This document shows positions 21,687 through 32,345 of a stretch of DNA of 64,000 nt, in pieces; within the stretch, counting starts at the first letter, position 1; each line of letters begins with the position of its first letter. The position numbers and the translations under genes were made by a program. The stretch is from NCBI GenBank assembly GCA_914767885.1, contig CAJZBQ010000022.1, positions 372,001-436,000 of the forward strand, read 5' to 3'. The notes beneath the pieces are model-generated. The model had not been told where the DNA came from. It was given only the letters and a program-made list of their open reading frames with translations, and made no database searches. The stretch comes from Blepharisma stoltei (Eukaryota > Ciliophora > Heterotrichea > Heterotrichida > Blepharismidae).

Positions 21687-23206
21687 TTATTTTAAACCAA
21701 ATTGCGTGCCAAGAATATAGCTAAAACTGAAACCAAATATCAGGCAAACAATTGTAAATTCTAAAACTGTAGGTTCTCTATCTTGGATATTTAACAGAAT
21801 ATATTAAATGTCGTGATAAGCCAACTTGCTAATTGGGAAAGCCGGAACCTTGTGGAAGGGAGGACAGAGTTTGAAAAATTTGTATTCCCTAAGGTTTTAC
21901 TTGGTTTTTTGGAGTATATGTTAGATTTGGCTACTGCATGCTCACATCCCGGCCAAGGTTTTACCTTGTAGGAATTGTTTGCTTGATATAGAAAGGAGGA
22001 GTCCAGCTAGGCATGAGGTGACAACTTAGTTAATTGGGCAATTCATAGTGCGATATCAGGCTTTGCTTTCCCGTGCTCCAGGTTCCATTCTTGCCGATAG
22101 CTCAACAAAAAACATCGATTTTTCGAATTTCTGGAAAGGGCTAACCTCCTTGACGTATGACATGGTGACCCAAAGTCCCTGACTTTTGGGTGTAAGCGAA
22201 AGCCCTATTTCGGGAGGAGCAACTCAGTGGAAAGCCGTGTCCGGGCAGGCAAGCATACCGTGGAGATTTATATAGAGGCAAGTGATGTACTTCTCTAGAA
22301 GTAATTTAAGCTAAGTTAATAATATTTTAACAGCTCACGATCAAGGTTACCTGGAATCTCTAGTCTTTCAATTTCAATGGTTTCTGAAGCTTTTTCACCT
22401 ATCTCTTCAATAGCATTCTCATCTTCATTCTTTTCAGAACTCTCTTTTTCTTTTTGTTCGCTTCTCTCCTCTAATATTTTAATATCATTAACCAAATTCA
22501 TAATTTTTTCGTCTTCCTGTCTACATTCATTCAGTACATTTTTATATTGTTTAATTTTTTCTATATTAATATCTCTCATTTTTGAAATTTCTGATATAGT
22601 TTCATTTATCCTTACATAAAATCCATAAAAATATGAAGCAAGCTCTTCTGATCTTTCTGATCATATTAGCTTCCTGATTGATAAATCATCGATTTTCTTT
22701 ATAGAAGCTTTAGATTTTTCCACAATTTCAAAAAAATGCTGGAGTATGGCTGATTCTTTATTATATAAATCATTTAGATTTTTTACATCAGAAATAATCA
22801 TACTTCTTTGCGCTTTCTTGTGATCAAGCTTTTTATTAATAAGCTTTATTTGCTTGGAGACTAAATCTTTAATGGCATCTTTTTTCGAGTTTTTTATCTT
22901 TATTGGAAATTCTTGTACTTTATCTTTTGGCTCAGGATTTTTTTCCCGACCAGCAGTGGTTGATAAAGTTTGATTTTCCTTGGAAATATTTTTCCCAAAC
23001 TCCTTCCATTTATCACCAATATTATCTGATTTGGGCTTATCCATCATTGGCATTGCTACTTTTACTTTTTGTATTTCTTTTGGGATTTCCATAGCAATTA
23101 GCAAGCTATTGAATGCTCATCTATTAAAGCGGGCCCCAATTACTCCTAATATCTTCTTGTTTAGATGTGTGAATATTATATCAGTTCTTGCTAACTTCTC
23201 AGACAT
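21687..23206 (-). CDS. Tail-anchored coiled-coil protein, cut by a retroposon
   Basis: With the retroposon and one repeat removed (keeping the 11-base left copy) the protein has 327 residues. A basic N-terminus precedes coiled coils rich in K/E (residues 90-270), an acidic stretch, and then a last hydrophobic helix EFTIVCLIFGFSFSYIL followed by GTQFGLK, a classic tail anchor. With the insertion present the frame ends early as ...LLKYY and loses that helix. TGA=Trp at 22658-22660. It could be a membrane-traffic or organelle tether; no SNARE zero-layer residue can be assigned. Confidence 0.7.
21798..22321 (+). mobile_element. SINE-like retroposon, family C
   Basis: About 524 bp, GC-rich, between atatttaacag (21787-21797) and atattttaacag (22322-22333), which differ by one T. 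The start is tattaaatgtcgtg; the tail is taatttaagctaagttaat. It shares blocks with 18793-19338 (ccttgtggaag, ggttttacttggtt). It lies inside the coding sequence of the tail-anchored protein. Confidence 0.82.
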
Positions 23207-23276
23207 TTTCTATTTATTTGATAATTAATGATTTAAAATAAAATAAAAATACTATGATTTTCTTATTATTTTCTCA

Positions 23277-23924
23277 TTAATTATCATCTTCTTTGTTTTC
23301 TTCAGGTGGCTTTGGTACTACATTTACTACACTAACTAAGTTTTCAGACTCGCTTTGTTCTTTAATTTCAAGGACTTGCTCAATTGGTTCTCTGCATATC
23401 ATGCATTTGCATTCTTTCTTTACTAGTTCGCTTCCACATGAAAAGCAAATCCCAGCATGCCCGCACTGCATGATAACTGCATTAGGGGGATCTATACAGC
23501 AAATGATGCAAAGTCTATCTTCAATACTCTTACTCACATCTTCATCTGATTTATAATATTTTATAATTAATTGCTTTTTGATAAGTTATTATAATGCTTT
23601 ATTTCTTACAGAATAATTAAATTGGCTTATTTAATTCTGAGAGAAGCTTATAGTTAAAAAGATATCTGCAATTAAAGAATTAACTTGAATCTCAATGCTG
23701 TTTTCTTTATCTGCATTGTTTGCTTGACTTGTAGATGCTCTCTTAATGCTTGCTGATTCAGTTTCTGTTGTTGGCCTATAAAATGTGTTAGAAATTCTTT
23801 TAAGAAATTTGGGAGGATCTTTAAAGAGTATAGCAATTCTATGTGTGAAACCTAATTGATGTTGTAAATCACTGTAATTTATACTCCCAATAGGGACTTC
23901 AGCATATCTTGAATTGAAAAACAT
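23277..23924 (-). CDS. RING-finger protein (one IES inside)
   Basis: Parts 23924-23632 and 23555-23277 join after removal of a 78-bp TA-bound IES (Q-N-Y-K-S-D across the join), giving 189 residues. The C-terminal RING-HC reads CIICCIDPPNAV, CGHAGICFSC, CKCMICREPIEQV; such a finger usually recruits an E2 ubiquitin-conjugating enzyme. The N-terminal part (FNSRYAEVPIGSINYSDL) has no clear domain. The upstream sequence stays open without an ATG for 20 codons, so the start could lie further upstream if another interruption is missed. Confidence 0.8.
23556..23633. other. IES, 78 bp, TA-bound
   Basis: Lies between TA 23554-23555 and TA 23632-23633; removal joins the two halves of the RING protein in frame. 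AT-rich with in-frame stops. Confidence 0.8.
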
Positions 23925-23999
23925 GTCAAACCACTTAACAAGATACTCGAAAAACAGAAAAGTATAAGTCTTATATTATCAAATAGCAGTTTAGCCTAT

Positions 24000-25837
24000 T
24001 TATTTCTTTTTTATTTTCTCTATCAATATGGTTTTATTATTTATTACTGTTTTATCATCTTCAATGAATTTTACACAATAAAAATGACGAATTATCAAAC
24101 CCGCCCTTCTCTCATACCCTCGTGGGGTTTTGGGTTTAAGGGGGCTGGGGGGCCTGAAACTTATGGCTCGATTTTTGTCCCCAGTCGGGCACCATGACAG
24201 GGGTTTTACCCCACGCCAACTCCACACTTCTGGATGCAAAGGGTAATGGAACCTAGAAGGAGGATTCGGAGTTGCGTCCTATTTCCTATCCCCGAATAGA
24301 TCATGCCGACTTCTAAGAGCTGTTCAAGGGGATACCTAGGTGTCGTCCCGAGAGATTGCAACGTCAACAGAAAAGGGCCAAAGTGCAAGCCAATGCCTAG
24401 GGCGTGGAGCCTGAAGTTGGCTAAGGTGGAATCCGAAATAAACCCCGAAGACCTTTTTACTTTTATCTAATCTAATCTTATGAATTTTTGAATAAATAAC
24501 AAAGATTACAATAAAAAGTACCCCAAATCCTATAGCAATAGACATCTGGCTGAGTTCACCATCATCAAAAACATCTGCCAGCATATAAAAATTCAGAAAT
24601 GAACTTCCTGCTGATCCCAAAATAGTAAACCAACCCCAAAAAGGGCAAATTAAATCTAAACAAGAAGCTTTACCCCTGAGACTTTTGCAGAAAATGCTTA
24701 TATTCAAAAAAGTCCCTCCAATGATAGCAATAATCATTATCATATCTGCAGCATAAATTGGTCAAAACACAAAATGCCAATTTCACTTAATAAGATCATT
24801 GAGTTTTAGACTGGCAAATAAAAATGCTACAGAAAACATCCATCGACTGCAGAATTTCAATGAATATGACAAATTTAAGCACTCTATAGAAACGCTGTTC
24901 CTGATCCCAATAGATATTATATTTGATATGTATAGAGGAATCCCTGCAATTGCAATATTGAAGTTTGAAAAATTAATACAAAATATTAAAAGCACCTTGA
25001 AAAGAAATGATAATATAATTTTCATAAGGCCAAATAATTATTTTAATTTTCTGTAGAAAATTTGATATTATTAAATATTAATTGAGGACTTTTTTAACTA
25101 AAAACATAAAATAAAAACATTTTCATAAATTTTTGATGGAGCTAAAGAAAGGCTCCTATTGCTGCAATAATTTCTCTTATATAAAATTTTTGAGGGATTG
25201 GAGAATTTTCTTTATTGATTTTAAAACAAATTTGAATCAGATCGTAGATATTGTAAACAAAGAGAGGGATAAGTGGGATTTCCAGCGGCATTGAACTGCT
25301 TGCAGATATTAGTAAGAGTATTAATGCCCATCCAACTGCAAATAAAATGTTACGCTGACGGAAATTGGACTCCGAGGCGCACTTTCTATAGAGCAAGTAG
25401 GACCCATCTTGATGGAGTTGAAAGCAGGGCCTCTTTCCCTTTTTGAAGCAAATCTTCAGGCTTGGGAAGCCTTACCGATGAGGTAAGTTTTATTTCTCCA
25501 TTGAAGGTTTTCCTGTGCCAGATGGGGGAGGCAGGCTTACCTACCACATGGTCTTCTCTCATCCAGACCATCGGGGCATCTCACAGATGATGGCTCTGCC
25601 TATGGGAACTGATCTTGGACAGATGGCTCAGACGGATATCCAAAAGAGACACCTTTTGGAGCCTAGGCGGGTGACGGCTAGTGGTTAGATCCACTTATGA
25701 CTAGCATAATAGTTTTAGTATCCAATTGCAATTGCCTGAACCAATCAGTTTCTTAATAAATCCCTAATTATATCTCTGTAAGGTCCATGCACTGCTGAAT
25801 CATCGATACTTTCTATGTGCGGGAGTTGTCCGTTCAT
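24000..25837 (-). CDS. Multi-pass membrane protein, TMEM185-like, with three insertions
   Basis: Start at 25837 (MNGQLPHIES). Removal of retroposons at 25342-25719 and 24073-24479 and of a 122-bp IES at 25037-25158 gives about 302 residues with 6-7 hydrophobic helices. The segment LKLNDLIKWNWHFVFWPIY fits the Tmemb_185A pattern (WSW..VF.PLW). The C-terminus may be KFIEDDKTV...KIKKK, which has a lysine-rich ER-type tail, but this needs four T at the repeat whereas the right copy has five. With five the end would be an earlier stop. Probably an ER/Golgi membrane protein of unknown action. Confidence 0.65.
24073..24479 (+). mobile_element. SINE-like retroposon in the TMEM185-like gene
   Basis: A 407-bp GC-rich insertion. 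Short repeats atgaatttt flank it (24064-24072 and 24480-24488). The 5' end is cacaataaaaatgacg and the 3' tail (ATCTA)n. The repeat has no TA. Confidence 0.72.
25037..25158. other. Probable IES, 122 bp, TA-bound
   Basis: Between TA 25035-25036 and TA 25157-25158. Removal joins E-I-I-A-A-I to F-G-L-M-K and makes one uninterrupted hydrophobic helix. Other TA pairs are possible. Confidence 0.6.
25342..25719 (+). mobile_element. SINE-like retroposon, family B, in the TMEM185-like gene
   Basis: A 378-bp insertion between atccaactgcaa (25330-25341) and atccaattgcaa (25720-25731). It matches 6306-6724 from its start (ataaaatgttacgctgacgg). It separates Q-A-I-A from V-G-W-A in the first membrane helix. 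Confidence 0.83.
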
Positions 25838-26173
25838 ATTAAATCTTGTGAAATATATATCAATTTTAAGATCAGTGAAAAATTTTTGTTGAAAATAATG
25901 ATTTCTTATATTATCTTAAATAAAATTAATTATTAGTATTTTTATAGTAATAAATAAATTATCGATAATAAAATTGGCTTTTCTTATGCTTTGGGCTAAA
26001 TGATTTCATTTTATTTTGTTTAAATAAATTCTCTTGAAAATTATTATGGCTTTATAAAAAATGAATGATGAATATACTATCCCTAACTGGATCTTGATGA
26101 ATCTAAAATTCTGACCAAAAAATACTTTATAAAGTCAATAGATTTTCTGTAGCTTAACTAATAATGCTTCTAA
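25838..26173. other. Intergenic, AT-rich
   Basis: 336 bases between the divergent genes starting at 25837 (minus) and 26493 (plus); nothing recognised before the MITE at 26174. Confidence 0.5.
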
Positions 26174-26470
26174 CTCACCTCCGTGAGCGAAACAAAAAAA
26201 ATTTTCATTCAAGGAGGGTTTAATTTTTTGTCAGAATTTAAAAAATCTCAAATTGCTTGGAAAATAAAATTAATTTAATTTGCAAAATTTATATTTAAAA
26301 ATGGAAACCGCTTAAAATTCAGCAGAATTAGTTAGATATTTCGTTATGATAATTATCTTTTATATATAAAAATTTTTTAAAAAACATTTTTTGCTCACTC
26401 ACAGAGCGTGAGTTTTTACCCAAAAAAATAGGGATTTCCAACGGTTTTTTCACTCACGAGGGGGATGAAT
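26174..26470 (+). mobile_element. MITE, family 1, worn
   Basis: 297 bp with TAA at both ends (26171-26173, 26471-26473). The left hairpin pair (ctcacctccgtgagcgaaac / ttcattcaaggagggt) and two right-end units (gctcactcacagagcgtg and tttcactcacgagggg) are recognisable. It ends 20 bp before the ATG at 26493, so it sits in the leader or promoter. Confidence 0.8.
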
Positions 26471-26492
26471 TAAGCAAATTAATCCTTAATAA

Positions 26493-29400
26493 ATGACTTC
26501 AATTCAAAAAGCAGACCCTTATTCACTTACAGCAATTGAAAATTTGTTAGAAACTTGAGAATATTCGCCAGAAAGGGTCTTTTTCGCAGTAAAAGCAATT
26601 TCCGATGTTGTTCGATTCCACAGCAACATGCTTAAAGAATTTGAGCATAGTCTAATGGCAAAATCCTCAAAATCCGAACTGAATGCTGCTTTAGCAACAA
26701 AACCAAATATTTCCGATATAATCTCAAGCCTTTCAGAAATTACATCATCAATAAATAATAAGCCAAACATTGAAGAAATCCAAGATTTAATAGATGAAAG
26801 ATTTTCTTATAATAATTCCTTATATCAACTTTCCAAAAAAATTTCTTATGAAGAATTGAATAATGCTTTACAATCAAAAGTAGACTTGATAGACTATAAA
26901 AAAGATTACAGGATTTTATATGAAAATTTAAATGACGCTACAAAGAAAATACAAGAAACCCTAAGTGAAGGAGACGCCAGAAAAATTTATGAAATTTTAG
27001 AAACCAAAGCCAATCTCGAAGATGTAAATGAAGCTTTGGAACATAAAGCTAACAAGCAGACAGTAGCAAATGCATTGCATAGAAAAGCGAATAGAGGAGA
27101 AATTGAAAGTATTTTAGCTTCTAAAGCTGATATTAGAGATTTGCAAAATTTACTTGGAGCGATTGAAGCAAAAGTTGAATACGGCGCTTTAGAATCTATT
27201 AAAAAAGAAATAGACCAAAAATGCTCAAAAAAAGATTTAGACGAATTATACGACAGAATCAAAGGCATGAAAAGTCATGAATGCAATAGTGAAATTTTAT
27301 TGCAGGACTGAAATAAGAACATTGATAAAATCAAGCAAAAAAATGAACAAGAAATCAATAAAATTATAAGTGAATTAAGAAATTTTGATGAAAAATTATT
27401 ATTAAAAGCCGACCAAAGCTCAATAAATCAAGTTCTAGAAATTCTGAACACAAAATCAGAAAAAGAGCAGGTAGAAGAAATTTACAGCCAAAACTCAAAA
27501 ATAAACGCAGCCTTAAAGCAAGTAAAATCAGATTTTACAGAAAAATACAAAAATCTGGAATTCGAATACAAAAGATTTGATGATGAAGTTGGAATTCTGA
27601 AAAAAAACTTACTCCCCCCCTTTTTAAATTGGAACTAAAAATTTTGTTCCAATTTAAAGGGGGGGTTAATTTTTTTTTTAAAAAAAATATCAATATAAAA
27701 TTTTTTTATAAAATATATAAAAATTAAAAAAAAAAAATTCAAAAGCTTATCGAATTAGATCAATAAATTTGTTTAATAAAATGCTATTTACTCTTTATCC
27801 TTTAAAACAAAGCAAGATATAACTAAAATTTCATTGTTAGTTAATACGCCACTATTAATTGGTATCTAAATTATTTACGCAAAAATTATTATTTTTATTG
27901 ATAAAAAAAAATTAAAAAAAAAAAATTTTAGAAAATTTATCGATCAAAGTGCTAATTCAGATGCTATTTATACTATATTCTTTAAAATAAAGAAAGAAAT
28001 AAGTAAATTTTGAAATTTTATAAAAAATCCTATTGAATTTATATCAAAACTATCCAAAAAAAAAAAATATCATTTTTACCAAAAAAAACAAAAATTTTTT
28101 TGAAAATTTTAAAAAAAAAAAATTAATTTTTTTTTAAAATTTAGCAATTAAGGATAATAAATTTATTTAAATAAGATGCTCTTTATACTTTTTTCTTTAA
28201 ACAAGAGCAAGATATAACTAAATTTTTAATTTTAGTTAAGAAGAAGCATTTAACTTATATCAAAACTTTTTAGATAAAAATTATATATAATTTTTTATTA
28301 TAAAATTAAATTTTGTTCCAATTTAAAGGGGGGTTAATTTACCAAAAAAGTGGAAATTTTACCGATATTTTGTTCCAATTTAAAGGGGGGGGAGTTAGAA
28401 AATACAAAAGAAAAAATATCAAAAGATTTGTCAGATTCATTTAAAGAAACTAAAAAGATATTTGACACAGATAAAACAGTTATGAATGAAATTTTGAAGC
28501 AAGAAACGTTAGAAAGAGAAAAAATAAAAACTAGTGTAAATGAATTAGTTAAACAAATTTATTTAAAAAAAGAAACTGAAGATGCTATTGAAATAGCAAG
28601 TAAAGATTTATTAGCAAAATGCAAAAAAGAATCCAAATATAATTTAGAAGCTTTTAACTCAGGAATCGCTGAAATAAAAGCAGAGATGAGAAGCATTTTG
28701 AATAATCTAGAAAAGGAGTTTCTGGTCCAATTAGAAAAAAAATTGAATTTTTCTGATTTTTCTGCAGAAATGGAAGCTAAAGCAGATATTTCAGCCTTAG
28801 AAAGAGCAATTGCAAGCCGAGTTTCTCATGGAGAATTAGAAGAAGTAAAAGCAGAAATGGAGCAATTACAAAGTGAAATTAAAAGAAAAGCAAGCTTAGA
28901 GGCCCTTGACAACTCACTTAAAAGTTTCAAAGAATTAGTAGAAGAAATTAGTAAAGAACTCCTATTAAAAGGAAATATAAAAGATATATTAGCGCTTCTT
29001 GATACAAAAGCTACTATTGAAGAAGTAAATAAATCAATTGAAGAAATATATAGCGATCTTCAATTAAGAGCTCCTTTAGACGATTTTAATAGTCACATCT
29101 CAGATCAAGCTTTAATTAATGAAGCTTTATGTGCAGAAAATTGCATTGCAAGATGAATTTGAAAAAATGGAGAAACCAGAGGAAATAGTGTGGTTTGGGA
29201 AATTCAAAGCGTTAATACCTGCCCAGATAATTTTATATGGGAAAAAGATTGCATTCAAACACTTGCTCCTGGACTCTATGAAATCAATTATGCATTTTTT
29301 GCTAGAAAAAAGCCTACTGTAACACTAATAATTAATGGAGAGCCGATAGGAATTGCTGGAGGAAGCCAATGCACAAAAACATGGACTCGACATCCAGCTG

Positions 29401-29519
29401 GAAATGTTTCTGGCTTATCTGTTATTGATTTTTTGGCCCTCCCAGCAAGAGCTCGAATAAGCTTTGCTTTTTCAAGTGAAGCTTCTGGTGAAGGCTTTTT
29501 AGGTCTAAAAAAGTTATAA
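26493..29519 (+). CDS. Long coiled-coil protein with C-terminal beta-sandwich-like domain
   Basis: 746 residues after a 783-bp MITE is removed at TTA (L-E-N-T across the join). Residues 1-600 are a coiled coil of repeats of about 18-20 residues with a recurring K-A/S-x-I/L-x-x-L/V motif (SELNAALATKPNI, ANLEDVNEALEHKANKQTV, ADIRDLQNLLGAIEAK). The last 125 residues (WIWKNG, NTCPDNFIWE, LAPGLYEINYAFF, PTVTLIINGEPI, DFLALPARARISF, GFLGLKKL) look like a C1q/TNF-like jelly roll. Coiled stalk plus C1q-like head suggests a trimer or larger oligomer, perhaps ciliary or cytoskeletal. No signal peptide. TGA=Trp at several sites. The domain name is by pattern only. Confidence 0.75.
27612..28394 (+). mobile_element. 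MITE, family 2 (tttaaattggaac), IES in a coding sequence
   Basis: 783 bp with TTA at both ends (27609-27611, 28395-28397). The left hairpin pair is cccctttttaaattggaac / gttccaatttaaaggggggg; two same-direction units close the right end (28314-28332 and 28372-28394). The core holds three worn copies of a unit of about 180 bp (atgctattta...ctttaaa...aaag near 27780, 27960, 28170). Removal restores the frame. Confidence 0.9.
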
Positions 29520-29535
29520 TAACTAATAAATTTAA

Positions 29536-30731
29536 TTATTTTTTCTTCCCTCCAGCATGAAACAGCCTTGAGTTGCATTCTTCACAAATTATTGGTATAA
29601 GCTGCTCAGGAGTAATACTTTTATTCATAACATTTTTCACTTTTTTAACATTTCCTAGCAGGCTTTGGATTTCTTTATTTACTCTGTCCTTTAAATATTC
29701 ATACTGTTTTACTTCTCGATCTACATCGCTAATTCTTTTATTTAATCCATCACATTTTTCTTGACTCTCTTCAAGAAAAGTTGGCTTCCTGTATTTTTCC
29801 TTGGATACATTTAATTTGGTATTTTTTAATAGAAATTAATAAAAATATTATTCTTATGCATTTTAAAAAACTAAAAATGGTTTAAAAAAAGTATAAAAAG
29901 GCTGTTTGTAGCAAAAAATTTGTGATCATGAAAAGTCTTTAAGTTTGTGATCGCAAATTCTGTTCTTTCATTTTGGTGAACTGTCTCCCCAATTCTTGAT
30001 TCTAGATCACAAATATTTTCAAGATGAGCCATATCTCCTGTGTTTATTTTTGACCTTTTCACATCAGCAATGACGTCCATTTCTTCGATTTCCTTTACAT
30101 ATTTGTCTCTTTCTGCCTCAGCTTCAGCTAGAGTGGCTTGAAGATCGTTTATTTCATTAGAAACGCTTTTCACGACTTGTAGCCGGATTTTTCCATATCT
30201 GCAATTGTCGCACATACGTTTCTTTTGGTCATCTCATTGCTTTTTAATAGAATGCTCTTTGCACACACGCTCATTACAGAACTTGCAGGTTCTTCTTGGT
30301 TTATTTACGCTAAAAGAGGCTTTGCAGATATGACAGCATTCATCGCTAGAAAAGAAGCTAACTCCTCCAGCTCCATGTGTGAGCAAAACCATTCGAAAAA
30401 TCCCTAAAACCACCCTCGTGAGCGAAAAAAAATTATGAAAAAAATATTTTGATTTATAAGTTATTATAATGAAATTTCGCTAATTCTTTTTAATTTTAAA
30501 CAGTTTGCATTTTAAAACACTAATTTTACAAATTGAATTATATTTTTACTTCTAAATTTTTACGAGTTGGATTTTTTAAATTCTTAGAAAAATAGTTTCA
30601 CTATAAAATTTATATATATATATTTTTAAAAAAACAAAAATCAACCACCCTCCTGTCAGCGAACCAAAGATTTTTGTTCGCTCTCAATGGGGAGCAAGGC
30701 TTTTCTTTTTGTCAACTTTTTGATCACTCAT
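29536..30731 (-). CDS. FYVE-type zinc finger coiled-coil protein
   Basis: Starts MSDQKVDKKKS at 30731, crosses a MITE (30362-30694), then a zinc finger with FYVE spacing: CCHICKASFSV, RRTCKFCNERVCKEH, RMCDNCRYG. The basic RRTC replaces the usual R-HHCR, so phosphatidylinositol-3-phosphate binding is uncertain. Coiled coil follows (NDLQATLAEAEAERDKYVKE). A stop at 29871-29873 is bridged by a small IES in about 29822-29905 to a second coiled part (FLEESQEKCDGLNKRI) ending HAGGKKK at 29536. It ends 17 bp from the convergent gene's stop. Confidence 0.75.
29822..29905. other. Probable small IES, ends not fixed
   Basis: In-frame stops in an A/T-only stretch separate two coiled-coil parts that share one frame. 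Several TA pairs restore it, so only the interval can be given. Confidence 0.5.
30362..30694 (-). mobile_element. MITE, family 1, IES in the FYVE-type gene
   Basis: 333 bp, reversed (hairpin pair at right, 30645-30694). The flanks differ: TAA at 30359-30361 and CAA at 30695-30697, so one target copy has mutated. Removal keeps the frame with either copy. Confidence 0.8.
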
Positions 30732-31071
30732 ATTTTTCACCAAGGTTTAGAATTAATAAATTATCTCAAAATAATTAATTATTCTAAATCTTTTATAAAA
30801 TTTTGTAACTACTTCTACACTTTTATCAGTAATAGTATAAACTTTTAGACCTTAAAAAATATTAAATTATAAAATGGAATCTTGAAACTGATGCTAATTT
30901 ATCGATTAAAGTATATCAAAATTATATTGTTTGCTATTGAGAGGAAATTATCTAAAATGGCTTTGGCAAGATCCATCACAAGCATTTAGAGTTGCTTCAA
31001 AAACTGAAATATCTATATATAATCCATTAATTAATCAATTATATATTAATCAAATTAATTATCATTTCTAT
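30732..31071. other. Intergenic, AT-rich
   Basis: 340 bases upstream of the FYVE-type gene and downstream of the minus-strand secretory gene; no further feature seen. Confidence 0.5.
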
Positions 31072-31851
31072 TTATATAATAATTTCTTCAAAAATCCACT
31101 TTTTTCGATCCCACATAAACTCAACAACATTATTATCGTGTTGTGTAATAAACAAATATGCACGAAGTTCATCGTTAATTTTATCATTCCAACTTACAAG
31201 AGAAGAGCTCACACCAGAATACACAAAATTCCCTCTTTTCCATTCATTTCCTGTATATAACCATTCAGTGATTTGATGACCATCAGAAATATAAGCTTTT
31301 ATTATAATTCCAAAATCTCCAGAAAATGAAATTGCCGATATATCATTGCCTTTAACATCAAGTTTTCCATCACTTCATTTGTCGTTGATTTTAATCATTT
31401 CTCTGATATGTCCATTTGCAATAAATACATGAATGAAGTTGTTATTATTCGAATCATTATAAGAAATCGCCACTTGCTTTGTTAAAAACATCCGCTGGTT
31501 TGAAATTTGAATAAAAATTTCACGAGTTTCTATTGGTAAGCTGTCAGAGCCAATCAAAGCAAATGACAATTGTACTGTATCCCCATTTTTGCATTTTTCT
31601 GTACAAGAAACAGAAAATACTTGTGTCACTATAGGGACATTTAATAGTGTACTTAAAATCATATCAGACTCTTCTTTTATTATTAATTCCTCTGAGCTTG
31701 CTTCTGTAACAATTCATGCATAGCCATTTGAAATGTCTGGTGTAATCTCTAGATAAATTTCTTGCTCCAAACTTATTCAAGCATGAACTGATAAGTCCAG
31801 ATTAAAAATATTCCCATGGACGATCCCAAATAAGTAAAATATTAATAACAT
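31072..31851 (-). CDS. Secretory-pathway protein, beta-rich, unknown
   Basis: 259 residues from ATG 31851, with TGA=Trp at several sites. The start MLLIFYLFGIVHGNIF is a signal peptide. The rest is rich in beta-strand pattern with conserved-looking Trp (HAWISLEQEIYLEI, WLYTGNEWKRGNFVYSGV, VSWNDKINDELRAYLF, MWDRKKWIF). Only two cysteines are visible (SCTEKCKNG). It could be a cell-surface, lectin-like or vacuolar protein; no family assigned. Confidence 0.7.
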
Positions 31852-31891
31852 TATATGATGGACAATTTAATGATATTAATATTTAGAATAT

Positions 31892-32051
31892 TATATAGAA
31901 TTTTCCCAAATTTGGCGCTGTTTGCCCTTGATTTGGCCACTGAGAAAATTTTTTTGGTTCGACCAGTACCATATGGTTTGGTCAAACCAAAAAATTTTCT
32001 CAGTGGCCAAATCAAGGGCAAACAGCGCCATCTATGGGAAAATTCTATATA
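31892..32051. repeat. 160-bp near-perfect palindrome
   Basis: The arms of about 70 bp (tatatagaattttccca... and ...tgggaaaattctatata) are complementary except for a few bases near ccaaatttggcg / cgccatctatgg. The centre is gaccagtaccatatggtttg. The ends are TA-rich. It lies between divergent genes. It could be a hairpin MITE of a separate family. Confidence 0.85.
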
Positions 32052-32345
32052 TCAGAAATCTAATAAATGTGGCTTATAAATTAATAATGTATTTACATTA
32101 TAAATTTTGGCAAATTTAATCAGATAAATAATTATAAAGCAGCATTTAATTTATTTTTAATAAATGATTTTTATTGGAGATAAATTTAAGAATTATTAAA
32201 TTAATTCATATAATATAAAAGAATATTTAATAATTTTAGAATTTATCATCGCTATTAAGCTTCACAGTAAAGGCTCCGAAGTATATTAAATAATTAGGAC
32301 TTTTATCATTGCCATCTTTTAGGCTTATAATATTTGGAAATATTA

